From positions 13,085,992 through 13,149,991 of the forward strand of contig NC_059372.1 of the NCBI RefSeq assembly GCF_019703515.2: a stretch of DNA of 64,000 bases, read 5' to 3'. Positions within the stretch are counted from its first letter, which is position 1. Each line of letters opens with the position of its first letter. Below the pieces are notes generated by a model, which was given only the letters and a program-made list of their open reading frames with translations, was not told the origin of the DNA and did no database searches. Of this stretch, positions 9,255 through 21,234 are shown one piece after another. Source of the DNA: Myxocyprinus asiaticus (Eukaryota > Chordata > Actinopteri > Cypriniformes > Catostomidae). Both the position numbers and the translations under genes were made by a program.

Positions 9255-10185
9255 TTAGGAAACATGTTTGACAAAGCCAACATACTGTTATTCTACAGAC
9301 CTGGTTTAGGGTTTTTCCAATATCTCTAAACCAAGACCAAAATTATTCATTGTAACTCCTCCCGGAGCTTTTAAGCTACATCCACCGAACTCTGCACAGA
9401 CCTTCACTATTTCAAACTTTCAGACAAGGCTTTGTCAAGCCAACAATAAAGTTTGTCTTGACAAACTTTACCTGTCTAGTTATTTTTGCAATCCTGTTTG
9501 GTGATGCAAGTGGTACAGAAATTACATAATTTACTTTTAAACAGGCTTTTTTAAACTAATCTATTTTTGGCTTCAGTAATGTACAGTATTTAAGCAAGAG
9601 AATCACCAATACAGAATCACAAGACATTACTAACATATCGTCTCTAAAGTGCCACATAATAATATTAAATGCATCTACTTTATATAAGATCTATGGAGAT
9701 CTCTACATGCAGGAACTCCAGCCGACTGTGCATTAAAACAGAAAAGATAAAACTGAAGGAGACAGAAAAGACCAGAGCCAGGCTTAAGCTGCAGAGGCTG
9801 GATTGAATATGTGTGGTTGTTCTTTATTAAGAAGAAACATATGTAGTGTCTGGGCACCCAAGTGTGAAATTCAATTCTTATCCTGAAATGGTGTTTTTAT
9901 TAGAGCAGCACTATCACACAAGAATCAGCTCGGCTTCGTTCTGCATTGAAGGCACAGAGCGCTCGCAGAGCCATTGGACTGTTCGTGCCAGTCCTTTAAA
10001 CTCTTCTGAGTCCAATCATACTAATAAGTATGCACTTCTACTCAAAATGTTTGAGTTCAGATTTACAAAGGCACCTCTGCTGGCTGACTGGACTAGGTAT
10101 AAATATATCTCTGTGAATTCAGGTACAGCAGGAATAATGTTATAAAAATGTACATGCTCCCCCCCCCCCTGTTTTCTTATATATA
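9255..10185. other. No gene recognised
   Basis: Mixed sequence without a clear repeat boundary. A 99-codon plus-strand frame (9846-10145) shows no domain or splice context. A C-rich run sits at 10159-10169. Confidence 0.45.
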
Positions 10186-10932
10186 AGGGCTGCCAATTTA
10201 GCGCATTAATTCAGTGTGATTAATTATTAATAAAAATAAATAACACATTAAAAAAAATGTGCGCAATTAATCTTTCTCCCAATCTGTAATAAGAAAGCAA
10301 CGTCAAACTTGAAGCAAAATCCCAATCAGCAGGGGGCAGTAAGCGCAAATCCAGCTCTACAGGCAACATGCAGTATAGGAAACGAACCACACATTACTGA
10401 GAGCAACAGTACAAGATAACGATGCATTCTTGTGTTCAAACACAGCTGAACTGAGTGTAATTCCAAATGCAGGGGTCTTGAGACATGTTTTTTTTAAAGT
10501 TTCAAACTATATGAAGCGATGCAACCGAATTGAGACCCTCCAAAAGTGTCCATCTGACACGTGTCCTCAGAATGACAAATTCAAATGCAAAATGGATTGC
10601 TGTGGATGGTAGGACAATTATATGCTTATGATATTATTATATTATTATATATAATAAATAATACATGACCTTCTAAAGCCACTGTTTGTATTGTCTCAAT
10701 GGTTTACTTGTCTGCCACAATAATATAATTTGTTTAATAATCTGAATTATTATATTTATTATATATATTACATTTATAATTATTTAATTTAATTATTTAA
10801 TAATAATATATTGAATTATTTTCATTTGGGGAGCATTTTTCAGCAGATATTGATATATGAGATTCATTTGATTAATTAATTGGCATAGCATGTAATTAAT
10901 TTGAATACAAATTTTAATTGATTGATAGCCCA
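10186..10932. mobile_element. hAT-like non-autonomous element
   Basis: The left end AGGGCTGCCAATTTAGCGC is inverted relative to the right end, which ends GATTGATAGCCC. Flanks TATATATA and AAAATATA match at six of eight positions, a weak 8-bp duplication in an AT-rich setting. The interior is AT-rich and non-coding. The type is inferred from the AGGGCTG terminus. Confidence 0.45.
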
Positions 10933-10985
10933 AAAATATAATGGTGTTAAAAGTTTTGTTTTTGGGTAAACTTATAATGTTGAGA

Positions 10986-11069
<84 letters not shown>
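10986..11069. repeat. Compound (TG)n(TA)n microsatellite
   Basis: About 13 TG units run directly into about 28 TA units. This tract produces a spurious Ile/Tyr-rich open frame. Confidence 0.95.
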
Positions 11070-11071
<2 letters not shown>

Positions 11072-11094
11072 CTACCTATCTATGTATCTATCTA

Positions 11095-12056
11095 CACCGA
11101 TGAGCCAAAACATTATGACCACTCACAAGTGAAGCGAATAATGTTGATCATCTCCTAACAAGGCCACATGTCAAGGTCTGGGCAGATTAGATGGTAAGCA
11201 GACAATCAATTCTTGTAGTCAACGTGTTGAATGCAGGAGAAATCAGGTAAAGACCTGAGCGACTTTGACAATGGCCAAATTGTTATGGCCAGACGACTGG
11301 GTCAGAGCATCTCTGAAATGGCAAGGCTTGTGGGGTGCTCCCAGTCAGCATTAGTGAGTACCTACCGACAGTGGTCTGAGGAGGGACAAACCATAAACCG
11401 GCGAAAGGTGTCATGAGCAGCCAAGGCTTATCAATGCACAAGGGCAATAAAGGCTATCTCGTCTAGCCCGAACCGACAGAAAGTCTACTGTGGCACATGT
11501 CACAGAAAATATTAATGATGGTTATGGGAGGAATGTGCCACAACACACAGTGCATCGCACCCTGCTGTGTATGGGGCTGCATAGCCGCAGACCGGTCAGA
11601 GTGCCCATGATGACCCCTGTCCACCGTTGAAAGTGTCTACACTGGGCACACGAGTGTCAGAACTGGACCTTGAAGCAGTGGAAGAAGGTCCCCTGGTCTG
11701 ATGAGTCCATTTTCTTTTACATCACGTAGACGGCCGTATACTTGTACAATTTGACATGTGCCACCTACTTAAACATCATTGCAGACACCCCTTTACACCC
11801 TTTATGGCAATGGTATTCCCTTATGGCAGTGGCCTCTTTCAGCAGGATAATGCGCCCTGCCACACTGCACACATTGTTTGGGAATGGTTTGAGGAACATG
11901 ATGAAGAGTTCAAGGTGTTGCCCTGGCCTCCATATTCCCCAGATCTCAATCCAATTTAGCATCTGTGGGATGTGCTGGACCAACAAGTCCAATCCATGGT
12001 GGCTCCACCTCGCAACTTATAGGACTTGAAGGATCTGCTGCTAATGTCTTGGTGCA
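11095..12056 (+). mobile_element. Decayed Tc1-like transposon, 3' truncated
   Basis: The left end reads CACCGATGAGCCAAAACATT just after TA, the terminal motif of a second Tc1-like family distinct from that at 6134. The transposase remnant follows on the plus strand. The right end is missing: sequence stops matching just after CTTGGTGCA, where a hAT-type element has inserted. Related deleted copies are at 24441-24843. Confidence 0.75.
11243..12029 (+). pseudogene. Tc1-like transposase remnant
   Basis: The N-terminal DNA-binding half reads [20 protein letters not shown] then [20 protein letters not shown]. Several stops and frame changes follow between 11413 and 11740. The catalytic part reads FQQDNAPCHTA and PYSPDLNPI in the frame at 11756-11959, supplying the second D and the region just before the catalytic E, whose expected codon is preceded by a TAG. 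The frame is beyond simple repair and cannot encode an active enzyme. Confidence 0.75.
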
Positions 12057-12802
12057 CAGGGTTGGGGAATAATGGAATACATGTAACGGGATTACGTATT
12101 TAAAATAAAACATATAAGTAACTGTATTCCACTACAGTTACGATTTAAATCATTGGTAAATTAGAATACAGTTGCATTCAAAAAGTATTTTGATTACTGA
12201 AGAGATTACTTTGCATTTTATTGTAATTTGTTTCATTTAATATTTAGTCCTTTCAGATGGAAAAATGTATACATATAAATGATGCGATCCAAAGTGCATA
12301 CAGAGAAGTAAGTTTGAAGGAAGTTTGGAGCAGAAGAAATAGAAATAAACCTTGTGTAAATTGTCAGCATTATGCTAAGCTAAAATGCTGTTTCTAGCCA
12401 TTTTACATGCACATTACCAGGCACGATCATAATTTTTTATCAAGAAAATTCACGTTGGATCATAATTTCTTTTTTTCTAGTAAGACCTTTGATATTAGGG
12501 CAAAACTCGTATTCTTGATAATAATTTTTATATTGTTTTCCTGTAAAAATATCTAAAAATCCTCAAAACAAGATCTGTTTGATTTATCTTGTTTTAGAAA
12601 CAACACTGCGTAAGATATTTAGGTTTTTCAGTATTTTGTCTTACTGTACTGGCAGAGTTTTTATAGTAAAAACAAGTGAAAAAATCTACCAGTGCTGAAG
12701 AAGTAATCCAAAGTATTTAGAATACATTACAAATTACATTTTACAGCATGTATTCTGTAATCTGTAGTGGAATACATTTCAAAAGTAACCCTACCAACCC
12801 TG
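12057..12802. mobile_element. hAT-type non-autonomous element with perfect 8-bp duplication
   Basis: The left end CAGGGTTGGGGAATAATGG pairs with a right end ending CCCTACCAACCCTG. The 8-bp TTGGTGCA lies on both sides (12049-12056 and 12803-12810) as a perfect duplication. It is inserted in the Tc1-like fragment ending at 12056. The sub-terminal repeats contain the GTAAC/GTTAC runs typical of this fish hAT group. There is no transposase. Confidence 0.88.
12469..12700. repeat. Foldback MITE nested inside the 12057-12802 element
   Basis: Arms with GTTTTCCTGTAAAAATATC and TTCAGTATTTTGTCTTACTG resemble the foldback repeat at 59404-59800 (GTTTTCCAGTAAAAATATT). The limits are approximate. Confidence 0.4.
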
Positions 12803-12810
12803 TTGGTGCA

Positions 12811-14149
12811 TAATATATAGTATACAGTATATAGTATATAAGAGCATATTAAAGGAAACGTTTGCCCTAAAACAAAACTTCAATATTTACTAAAGCCATA
12901 TAAAAGCAATATGTGAAGAACAGACAAGAACAACAAATTTAAGTCATTATTCATTTGAAAATCTTCCTTGATAGCCATGGTCACCATTCACTTTCACTGA
13001 ATGGAAAAGAGCAACTTGCAACTTCTACTATGACTAACTAATTTTGCATTCCATAGAAGAAAGTCACATGAGGACAACACATTTTATTTTTATTTTTTTA
13101 CTAGTAGGGAAATATATTTGGAAAGTAAAATGGATGGCAATAATATTTGTCTGCTCACTTATCCAATAAAACATAAGCTTTTAATGTTATATACGATTCA
13201 TGTGAGTATGGTCTGTTCCTGCTAGCTAGAAAGAGGAAAATAAAATTCTAGGCTCCTTTGACAACTCTGCCCTTTTTCCACTGGAGGAAGAAGAGAAGGA
13301 GTAGGATCACAGCAAACAGGAGATGACAGGAATCTGAAAAGCCTGTATTTATTATTTATTCTCTGTATCTGCTGATGTGGGTCAAGGCCAGCCAGAGAGA
13401 AAAAAAGGAAGACACATAAAAAGCCCTATAGATCCAGACGATGAGATGATCAGGTGGTCGTTATTGTTCAACGGTTTGCCCTATATGAGCAGGTGAACCA
13501 AGTTTAGCTGTATTAAGTTCACCCTGAAATGAGGGGAACAGTAAAGTGACCCAGACTTTAAGGACACCATCTTTGTGGAGCAAGTCCGTCTTTAATACAC
13601 TGAAAGTGCTGATGGTGCAGTGTGAGACGCAGAGAGCCACCGATCAATAGGACAGATAGAGCCTGGACAGATAATAAACAGTGAAGCCCAGGAGATGCAT
13701 AGAGGAATGATCATTTGATTTGGCTGGAGGAAACGTTTATTTAAATGAGAGCGAACTGTGACCAGCTATGCAAGGGGTATCATAAGCTTAAAGGTGACAG
13801 ACAGTGTTGGGATAAATGGACAGTGTTGGACAGTAATGGGTATTTCGTGATCAAAAAACACGAGCTGGCATAAGTACTGTGCTACTTTTTTAATGCACAT
13901 TATAATAAGTGAGTTACTTCTTTAAAGAAGTATAATATTACCTTACTTTTCTATTTAATTTATATTGATTTAGTGCCAAATGCAACTGAAATCCTCTCCT
14001 TTCCTCATAATGTGGTTAAACATGTTGGCCTACGTAGTGTGCACTACCGCTATCAGTGATGAGCACGATTCGGAGGTTACATTTTTTTCCTCTAAGATGG
14101 TATTTTTACTGTTGTTGGGCCTCATGTATTCAGATAGAAGACAAAGGCA
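12811..14149. other. No gene recognised
   Basis: Begins with a TATAGTATA-rich run, then a degenerate repeat arm (12855-13080; CACCATTCACTTTCACTGAATGG and a GAAGAAAGTCACATGA motif as in the TTAA MITEs). The part from 13260 to 13790 has no evident repeat and may be single-copy. Near 13803 CAGTGTTGGG hints at an old hAT end. Confidence 0.4.
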
Positions 14150-15156
14150 GGCCTAACACAGTTGTAAAACCTAACTCAGGCCCCCACATAAGTCATAAAT
14201 CTTACTGATAAAAACCGCGCCAAAATCAAACAAAGGGAGTCCAAAACAGACTACAAATCTCATGAAGCCTTGCTCACTAAAGGATCGAACTCTCAACTCC
14301 TATTGGATGAGGCACACGACAGAACGCACCTCAACCATGACATCAACAGGAGTAGAAATACCTCTGAAATGCTTCCGGGATTTGCTTCCAGCAACTTTGC
14401 TCGCCGTGTGTAGACACAGCTCATCGCTGCTCTCAGGTGCAGCCTCGTGGCACAAGGAAGTAACGTCCGACTTGAAACTGTGGCCTTACAATCTCCATCT
14501 CGCTGGACGAATTGAGATTACTCTGTGTTCCACCGAACACTCTAACGGATCCGAAGGAGACCGCCGAGCAATCCGCATCTTCATCTGTTTGCCTGCAGAA
14601 GTGAAGAGAGAAAAGATTTCTCTTCCATCTTCAATCAAGTCGATGTTGCTGATTTCTCCGCCAGCCCGCCGAGAATCAGCAGCCGTACCGCCTGCCGACA
14701 GAGCAAGGAAACGGCCTCCCGTCATCACCCGAGCCTCGAGGAACCGAGTCTGAGTTAAAGGACGGATGAACACACATTCTGCATCCTCATGCGATTCAAG
14801 TAAGAGGTTTACGTCCGGGCAGAGATAGAATATTATAGTGTGTTATTCTTGTGTATCAAGGTTATTGCTTGTACAGTTTACGGGCCGCCATGTCTGCTCA
14901 TTATTAATACTCAGGGTATTAATTATCACGAATTTGATTTGCTGTATTGTAGTCCAACCACATTGGACTGTTGTGCATTTCCGCCATCGAGGGTGAGACC
15001 GGCAAACTGTGATTATCCATTAAAGAATCAAAGACCACGGGACGGTTTACGAGCCGCCACCGCGTCTCTGAGTGATAAACTAACAGCTGCTTTCTCTTCC
15101 ACAATCGCGAAACCGGTTTTGTGGCCATCACTTAATTCTCTCTCTCTCTCGTACTA

Positions 15157-15184
15157 AACACACACACACACACACACACACACA
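15157..15184. repeat. (CA)n microsatellite
   Basis: Roughly 14 CA units following a CT-rich run; a second interrupted CA tract is at 15380-15412. Confidence 0.9.
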
Positions 15185-15754
15185 CGCGACCCCTCACAAA
15201 CATTCTGGCACACATTTTTGGCTAGTAGATAGCTTCGTGATAAAGCTCAGCTTTGTCCCTAAACTACCATTGACTGGTTTCTCTCCGCCCACATTCGTGG
15301 CCATATTCCCTGGCCGTAAGTCTCGCATGACATACTCTCCATGAGAGTCACGTGCGCCATTTTGTGCGTGTCCCTCCTTACACACACACACACACTCTCA
15401 CACACACACACCTTATGTGTTATAGGATTATTTTAGTTTCCATATCTAATCATATCACTGTTTAGTTTGTACTTGTAAGTTGGAAGTTTATTGACTGCAT
15501 TGTATTAATTATTAATTGATATTACTGCATAAACTTTGTTATATTACAAAGAGAAGTGTTTTGGTTTGTTTTGCATACACCTGTGTCATGCTGACGGGAT
15601 GTCAGTGCTCGGATATAAGCCTTCATTCATTGTTTTTTTCCCGAAAATCGATATTCTTCGGATGTTGATTTTCCTAAGAAAACAATCTAATATTGAGACT
15701 GTTATACTATCTGGTTATTAGTCCCTGATTCCAGGGTGGTGCCCCGTCAATTTG

Positions 15755-15985
15755 AATCCTTATTAATATTCTGTTGATTTTTGATAATTGATAATTATCT
15801 TTGACGATTGTTGATTTTGAAGGATCAATAAGCTAGTGTTAATTTTAATTAATGTATCATAGATGTTAATGATTGGTGATTATCTTTGATAATTGTTGAT
15901 TTAAAGGATTAAAAAAGCTAACATTGATTCTCATCAATGTTCTATTGATTTTAATAATTAATAATTATCTTTGATAATTATTCAT
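15755..15985. repeat. 85-bp tandem repeat, about 2.5 copies
   Basis: The motif ATTATCTTTGA starts at 15794, 15879 and 15964, a constant 85-bp spacing, with surrounding GTTGATTTTGAAGGAT and AAGCTA elements repeating in the same register. It is very AT-rich. Confidence 0.75.
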
Positions 15986-16114
15986 TATTGCTAACAACCA
16001 AACCCGCTCCTAAACGTAGCGCACTACATTTACTGGAGCCCCATATGAGGTTTTAATGAGTTAGATTCAAGTAATTAATTTAAATATTAATTAACAACTA
16101 AAGAAATGTAAATC

Positions 16115-19100
16115 AAGATGGCGCCGAGTATGGCTGCTGCATGGTGAGCTCCAACACAATATGGTAGTGTTTTGTTTGTTTTATTTACAATTCTTAAGTT
16201 TTTGTCTTGGATGTTGTCTGCCTTATTGTCTACGACAGACAAACACTTTTGGACATTGGTTCAGCAATTACACACCATAAACCGGACTTCAAATTCCTCA
16301 ATGCCGACCCGCTGTTTACAAACACTTTGTCTGTGCTGCACGGCTGCGGAAACGCAGGAGGAAAAGGGGAAACAGAGCTGGCGTTCTCACCAGAGTAAGA
16401 CACCACGCAAATCGACCCCCACTACCCAGTATTCTACTGGCAAATGTTCAGTCTCTGGATAACAGCTCTGCGAGCTGAAAGCGCGGATCTCTTTCCAATG
16501 AGAGACGAGGGACTGCTGCATTATCTGCCTTATGGAAACTTGGATGTTTGCGGAGATTCCAGACTCAGCCATTGAACCCACGGGGTTCTCCGTGCACCGA
16601 GCGGACAGAGCGAAAGATCATCTCAGGTAAAAGCAGAGGTGGTGGTGTATGTTTTATGATCAACAAATCCTGGTGTGTTCAGAGGAACGTACATTCTATC
16701 AAGTCTTTCTGCTCTCCTGATCTGGAATTTCTCATGCTTCTGTGTCGACCATTTTGAATACCGAGGGAATTCACAGTGGTCATTATCACTGCTGTGTACA
16801 TCCCCCCACAAGGCAACACAGACCGGGCACTCAAGAAACTGTATGGGATTATAAGCAAGCAGGAAACCGTGCATCCTGAGGCCACGTTCATTGTGACCGG
16901 GGACTTTAATAAAGCCAGTTTCAAATCAGTCGCACCAAAATACCACCAGCACATTAGTTTCAACACACGAGGGGACCGGGTTTTGGACCATTGCTACTCT
17001 CCCTTGCGGGATAGCTACAAATCCCTCCCCCGCCCACCATTTGGCAAATCGGACCACTCTTCCATTCTGCTTCTGTCCGGTTACAGGCAGAAACTGAAAC
17101 AGGAAGCACCCACTCTCAGAACGATCCAGTGCTGGTCGGACCAATCAGACTCTACGCTACAGGACTGTTTTGATCACACAGACTGGGAGATGTTCCGGTC
17201 TGCCTCTGATGACGACATCGAGCTTTACGCTGATAGCATAACGTGTTTCATCAGAAAGTGCGTAGAGGACGTCGTTCCGACCAGAACAACGTGGATCTAT
17301 CCGAACCAGAAGCCATGGATTAATAGCGATGTTCGCGCGGCACTTAATGTGCGGACCTCCGCTTTTAATTCCGGGAACACGGAGGAGCATAAACAAGCCA
17401 GTTATGCCCTCCGAAAAACCAGTACAGCAAAACGCCAGAGAGCTCATGTGGCTGAAGCCACAGAGGTTAGTTCACTCTCCGTCTCTGTAGCGGATGTAAC
17501 CCGATCCTTCCAACGGGTGAATATCCGCAAAGCCGTGGGCCCAGACGGCATTCCGGGCCGCGTCATCAGAGCGTGCGTGAACCAGCTGGCTGGTGTTTTT
17601 ACGGACATTTTCAACCTTTCCCCCTCTTTGTCTGTAGTCCCCACATGCTTTAAAACATCCACCATTGTGCCTGTTCCAAAGCAATCAAAAATCACTTGCT
17701 CAAATGACTGGCGTCCTGTTGCTCTGACCCCCATCATCAGCAAATGCTTTGAGAGACTAATCAGAGATTACATCTGCTCTGTGCTGCCTCTCTCTCTAGA
17801 TCCATTGCAGTTTGCTTACTGCAACAACCGCTCCACTTGCATCTACAATACACACTGCTCTCTCCCACCTGGAAGAAAAGAACACTTACGTGAGAATGTT
17901 GTTTGTAAACTACAGCTCAGCATTCAACACCATAGTGCCCTCCAAGCTAGATGAGAAACTCCGGGCTCTGGGCTTAAACAGCTCACTGTGCAGCTGGATC
18001 CTGGACTTCCTGTCAATCAGATGCCAGGTGGTTAGAATAGGCAGCAACATCTCCTCATCACTGACCCTCAACACTGGAGCCCCACAGGGCTGTGTTCTCA
18101 GCCCACTTCTGTATTCCCTGTACACACATGACTGTGTGGCAACACATAGCTCCAATGCCATCATTAAGTTTGCTGATGACACTACGGTGGTAGGTCTGAT
18201 CACTGACAATGATGAAACAGCCTACAGAGAGCAGGTGCACACTCTGACACACTGGCGTCAGGAGCACAACCTCTCCCTCAACGTCAGTAAGACAAAGGAG
18301 CTTGTGGTGGACTTCAGAAGTAAAGACAGAGAACACAGTCCCATCACCATTAATGGAGCACCAGTGGAGAGAGTCAGCAGCTTCAAGTTCCTGGGTGTCC
18401 ACATCACTGAGGAACTCACATGGTCCATCCACACTGAAGTCGTTGTGAAGAAGGCTCATCAGCGCCTCTTCTTCCTGAGATGGCTGAGGAAGTTTGGAAT
18501 GAACCACCACATCCTCACACGGTTCTACACCTGCACTGTAGAAAGCATCCTGACTGGCTGCATCTCCGCCTGGTACGGCAATAGCACAGCCCACAACCGC
18601 AAAGCACTGCAAAGGGTGGTGCGAACTGCCAGGCACATCATCGGAGGTGAGCTTCCCTCCTTCCAGGACATATATACCAGGCGGTGTGTGAAAAAAGCTC
18701 GGAGGATCATCAGAGACTCCAGCCACCCAAGCCATGGGCTGTTCTCACTGCTACCATCAGGCAGGTGGTATCGCAGCATCAGGACCCGCACCAGCCGACT
18801 CCATGATAGCTTCTTCCCCCAAGCAATCAGACTTTTGAACACTTGATCTCCCACGATCAAAATACATCAGCACTGCACTTTATTACTCTTACTCTTATAT
18901 CTCACACCGGACTGTCATAAATTATATTATTATTATATTATATTCTCTCTTAACAACTTACTATCAACCGACAGCCTGAATGTCAATACAGTACAATACA
19001 ACCTACTGTATGTTCTATATATACTATATATACTTTTTTAATTGAATAATGTGTATCTATATTGTGTGTATTGTATATTGTACAGTGTATGTTATTATTT

Positions 19101-19287
19101 GTATATTGTGTTGTGTATAATTATGTGTATATTAGACTTTAAATTGTGTTGTGTTAATTTGATGTTATTGTAAATTGGTATATGTCTCATCACTGTCATG
19201 ACTGTTGATCGGAACTGCACCCAAGAATTTCACATACCATTGCACTTGTGTATATGGCTGTGTGACAATAAAAGTGATTTGATTTGA
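16115..19287 (+). mobile_element. L2-type LINE, nearly full length
   Basis: Starts at AAGATGGCGCCGAGTATGG, a typical LINE 5' end, and ends in the short 3' repeat TGATTTGATTTGA that marks the L2 clade. It encodes endonuclease and reverse transcriptase in one long decayed frame. The length of about 3.2 kb is close to that of a complete fish L2. The 3' non-coding region (18847-19287) ends with GACAATAAAAGTGATT. No clear target duplication was found. Confidence 0.85.
16207..18846 (+). pseudogene. L2 ORF: endonuclease-reverse transcriptase, decayed
   Basis: The N-terminal endonuclease part is broken (for example frame 16207-16398). From 16776 the frame is open to about 17850 and shows the endonuclease motifs VTGDFN and KSDHSSI, then the start of reverse transcriptase ([29 protein letters not shown]). 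Near 17835-17855 the match moves to a second frame that runs to 18846 with [25 protein letters not shown] and the catalytic FADD ([11 protein letters not shown]), then the C-terminal tail. The protein nicks target DNA and primes reverse transcription of its own RNA. The frameshift and upstream stops make this copy inactive. Confidence 0.88.
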
Positions 19288-20328
19288 AATAATTATTAAT
19301 TATTTCTGATAGTAACACTGATCTAAACAACCAGTAAAGCCCTACATTGTACTTCACTTAGGGTTGGGGTTTGGGTTAGGGTGTATATTTAATAAAATAT
19401 GCATTCCTCGTTGTTGTATAACATTGTTTACAACTTCGCTTTACAACTTGCTTTTGGCGTCACTCTGTGGACATTTCACCTGGAAACTAGATCTCACATG
19501 TGCCCATATGTTCACCAACACTTCCAGATTCGGCCACTGGGTCTGTGAAATTGGTCTGTGGTTTGAATTTTGAGCTGAAGAAATTTAAACCTACTGTTGA
19601 CGAATTGACCGTGAAATTCATCTGCATTGGATTTCTGCATTGGATTTATGCTTTAAGACAAGAAAGTTAAAGACAAACAAATGTGCACATCTTAGGAGGA
19701 CATGGTAATTTCTTAAATTGTCTGCCAAATTATCCAAAAATTTTGAGACAGTTGAAAAAAGTCTGTCTATTGATGTGTCCAGAAGAGTATCGCTAAAAGC
19801 TCTTGCTTTTGTGAGCTTGTCAAACCTCTTCAGAATGGCAAAGATGGAAATGCATTTCCTGATGGAGAGCCATCGCCTCAGATCAGACAGCTCCGCTGTG
19901 CAGCGTTCCTTTAAAAACCTGGTGTGAACTCATTTCAGATGAGGTGCAGGATTATGGCTGGTGATTTCCCTGCTGGAGGATTGAGAATGCCGTAGCCTCA
20001 GCCTGCTTGATTATGTGATTGGATGAGCTGAGGGTTAATCTTAGCTGATTGGTTAAAGCCGGGGATTGGTGTCACAATGGAGGGATGAATCTGAGCCTGG
20101 TTATAGAGTCTCAAAGTGTCACCAGAATATGTCAAAGTGACATGAGACCAATAACGATGGATAAAAATATATGTGCTATGTTATATTAAGAAAAGAGAAA
20201 ATGGATTTCTTAATATGAGCCAAACTGTGGTGACAGGGCTTCATGCATTTACACCACAATCAAATCTTAAGTATTGGTGCTTGCTATGGCAAGAATGACT
20301 AAATACTGTTGCTCATGCTATACTATTG
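19288..20328. other. No gene recognised
   Basis: Contains a G-rich run (GGGTTGGGGTTTGGGTTAGG, about 19361-19380). From about 19890 to 20100 the sequence lacks repeat features. Nothing coding was identified. Confidence 0.45.
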
Positions 20329-20690
20329 CTAATTTTCAAAACCCTTGATCTTAAAATACTAATCTTCAGCACAAAACTCATCCCTCACCATTTGTGATAT
20401 ATGAATGATACCTCAATTCATGCAACTTGTCGAGAAGAGGTGGGCTATAACTTTTCTTAACAATCAGACTTAGGCCAAAAACAAACTTTAAATATATGTA
20501 CGCGAGCGCTTAGTCAACACATTGCCAATGCATGTTCGGTTAAACTTTCTTACAGTACGTTCTTGTGTTACTTTGGCAGTAACAAACCTTAGCACTCAAG
20601 GGGGCGATAAAGTTACCTTACAAAATCTGTGCCATTAAACTGGAAATGTTATTAATCATGCAAGTTGTTATAAATATATTGACTACCTTA
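20329..20690 (+). repeat. Inverted repeat, arm A
   Basis: A 362-bp sequence whose reverse complement recurs at 24063-24430 with about five differences by eye, including a 6-nt indel. It runs from CTAATTTTCAAAACCC to ATATTGACTACCTTA. No coding motif. Similar sequence probably continues rightward in this copy (GCTCGGCAATATTG), but the partner is cut there by a TA microsatellite. Confidence 0.85.
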
Positions 20691-20924
20691 CTTGCTCGGC
20701 AATATTGACTCCGCCATGACAGTAGTTGACTTGAAAGAGAAAACTCATCAAAGACTCGGACAGTTTACACTAATGTCCACTATAGTGCCCCTTGTGGCAA
20801 CGTTGAAAATGCAACATATTCTTGTGTTGTGTTATGTATTGCATTCTGACACATTTTGGAACGCAACAACGCACGTAATCGATCTTGTGTAGCCTGAAGC
20901 ATTTGCATTCACATCCTTGCATAG

Positions 20925-21234
20925 TGTAACGAATGGTTGCTGAGATGAGACGGCAGACACTGGATCTAAATGCAGGCTTTTAATGAAGATGATAACAGTG
21001 AAACAAACAAACATGAACTCATAAAGCAACAAACAAGAACTGACAAAGAAATGCAGAGGGTAATAACTAGAGGGTATATATACACACACAAGGGCTAACG
21101 AGGGAAAGGAAAACAGGTGAGAACAATGGGGAACAGATAGCAGTGATGAGGGCAGTGCATGATGGGAAATGTAGTCCAGGGGAAACACTTCAAATTAAGA
21201 GTCCTAGGAAACACGAGGGAGACAGACTGTGACA
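20925..21234 (-). mobile_element. Solo LTR of a Ty3/gypsy-like or retroviral-like element
   Basis: About 310 bp beginning TGTAACGAATGG and ending GACTGTGACA, bordered by CATAG (20920-20924) and CGTAG (21235-21239), a 5-bp duplication with one mismatch. On the minus strand it carries a TATA box (TATATATA, about 21075-21082) and further on an ATTAAA-type poly(A) signal (about 20978-20983), which fits a minus-strand LTR. No internal sequence remains. It differs from the LTR family at 3751. Confidence 0.7.

Larger units (their letters stand above)
14150..16113. other. Unrecognised repeat-like block, possibly an LTR-element remnant
   Basis: A 2-kb block of mixed composition that stops abruptly where the L2 LINE begins. 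The segment near 14250 (GACTACAAATCTCATGAAGC) resembles the conserved phrase seen in some fish LTRs (compare GATGGGAAATGTAGTCC in the LTR at 20925). It holds two CA tracts, an 85-bp tandem array and a GCCCCAT segment near 16040 that could be half of a primer-binding site. No gag or pol frame is recognisable. Assignment to an LTR or retroviral element is a guess. Confidence 0.3.

Noticed and set aside
10941..11132. 63-codon frame rich in Val/Cys/Ile/Tyr
   Set aside because: Translation of the TG/TA microsatellite.
14919..15131. Minus-strand frame in the 14-16 kb block as a gag start
   Set aside because: No gag motif and no supporting LTR or primer-binding site; similarity to a gag protein could not be shown.
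16030..16050. Primer-binding site for tRNA-Lys near GGAGCCCCAT
   Set aside because: Only about eight bases fit, and the expected LTR end is not next to it.
18058..18735. 225-codon minus-strand frame
   Set aside because: Antisense shadow of the L2 reverse transcriptase, whose plus-strand frame carries the catalytic motifs.
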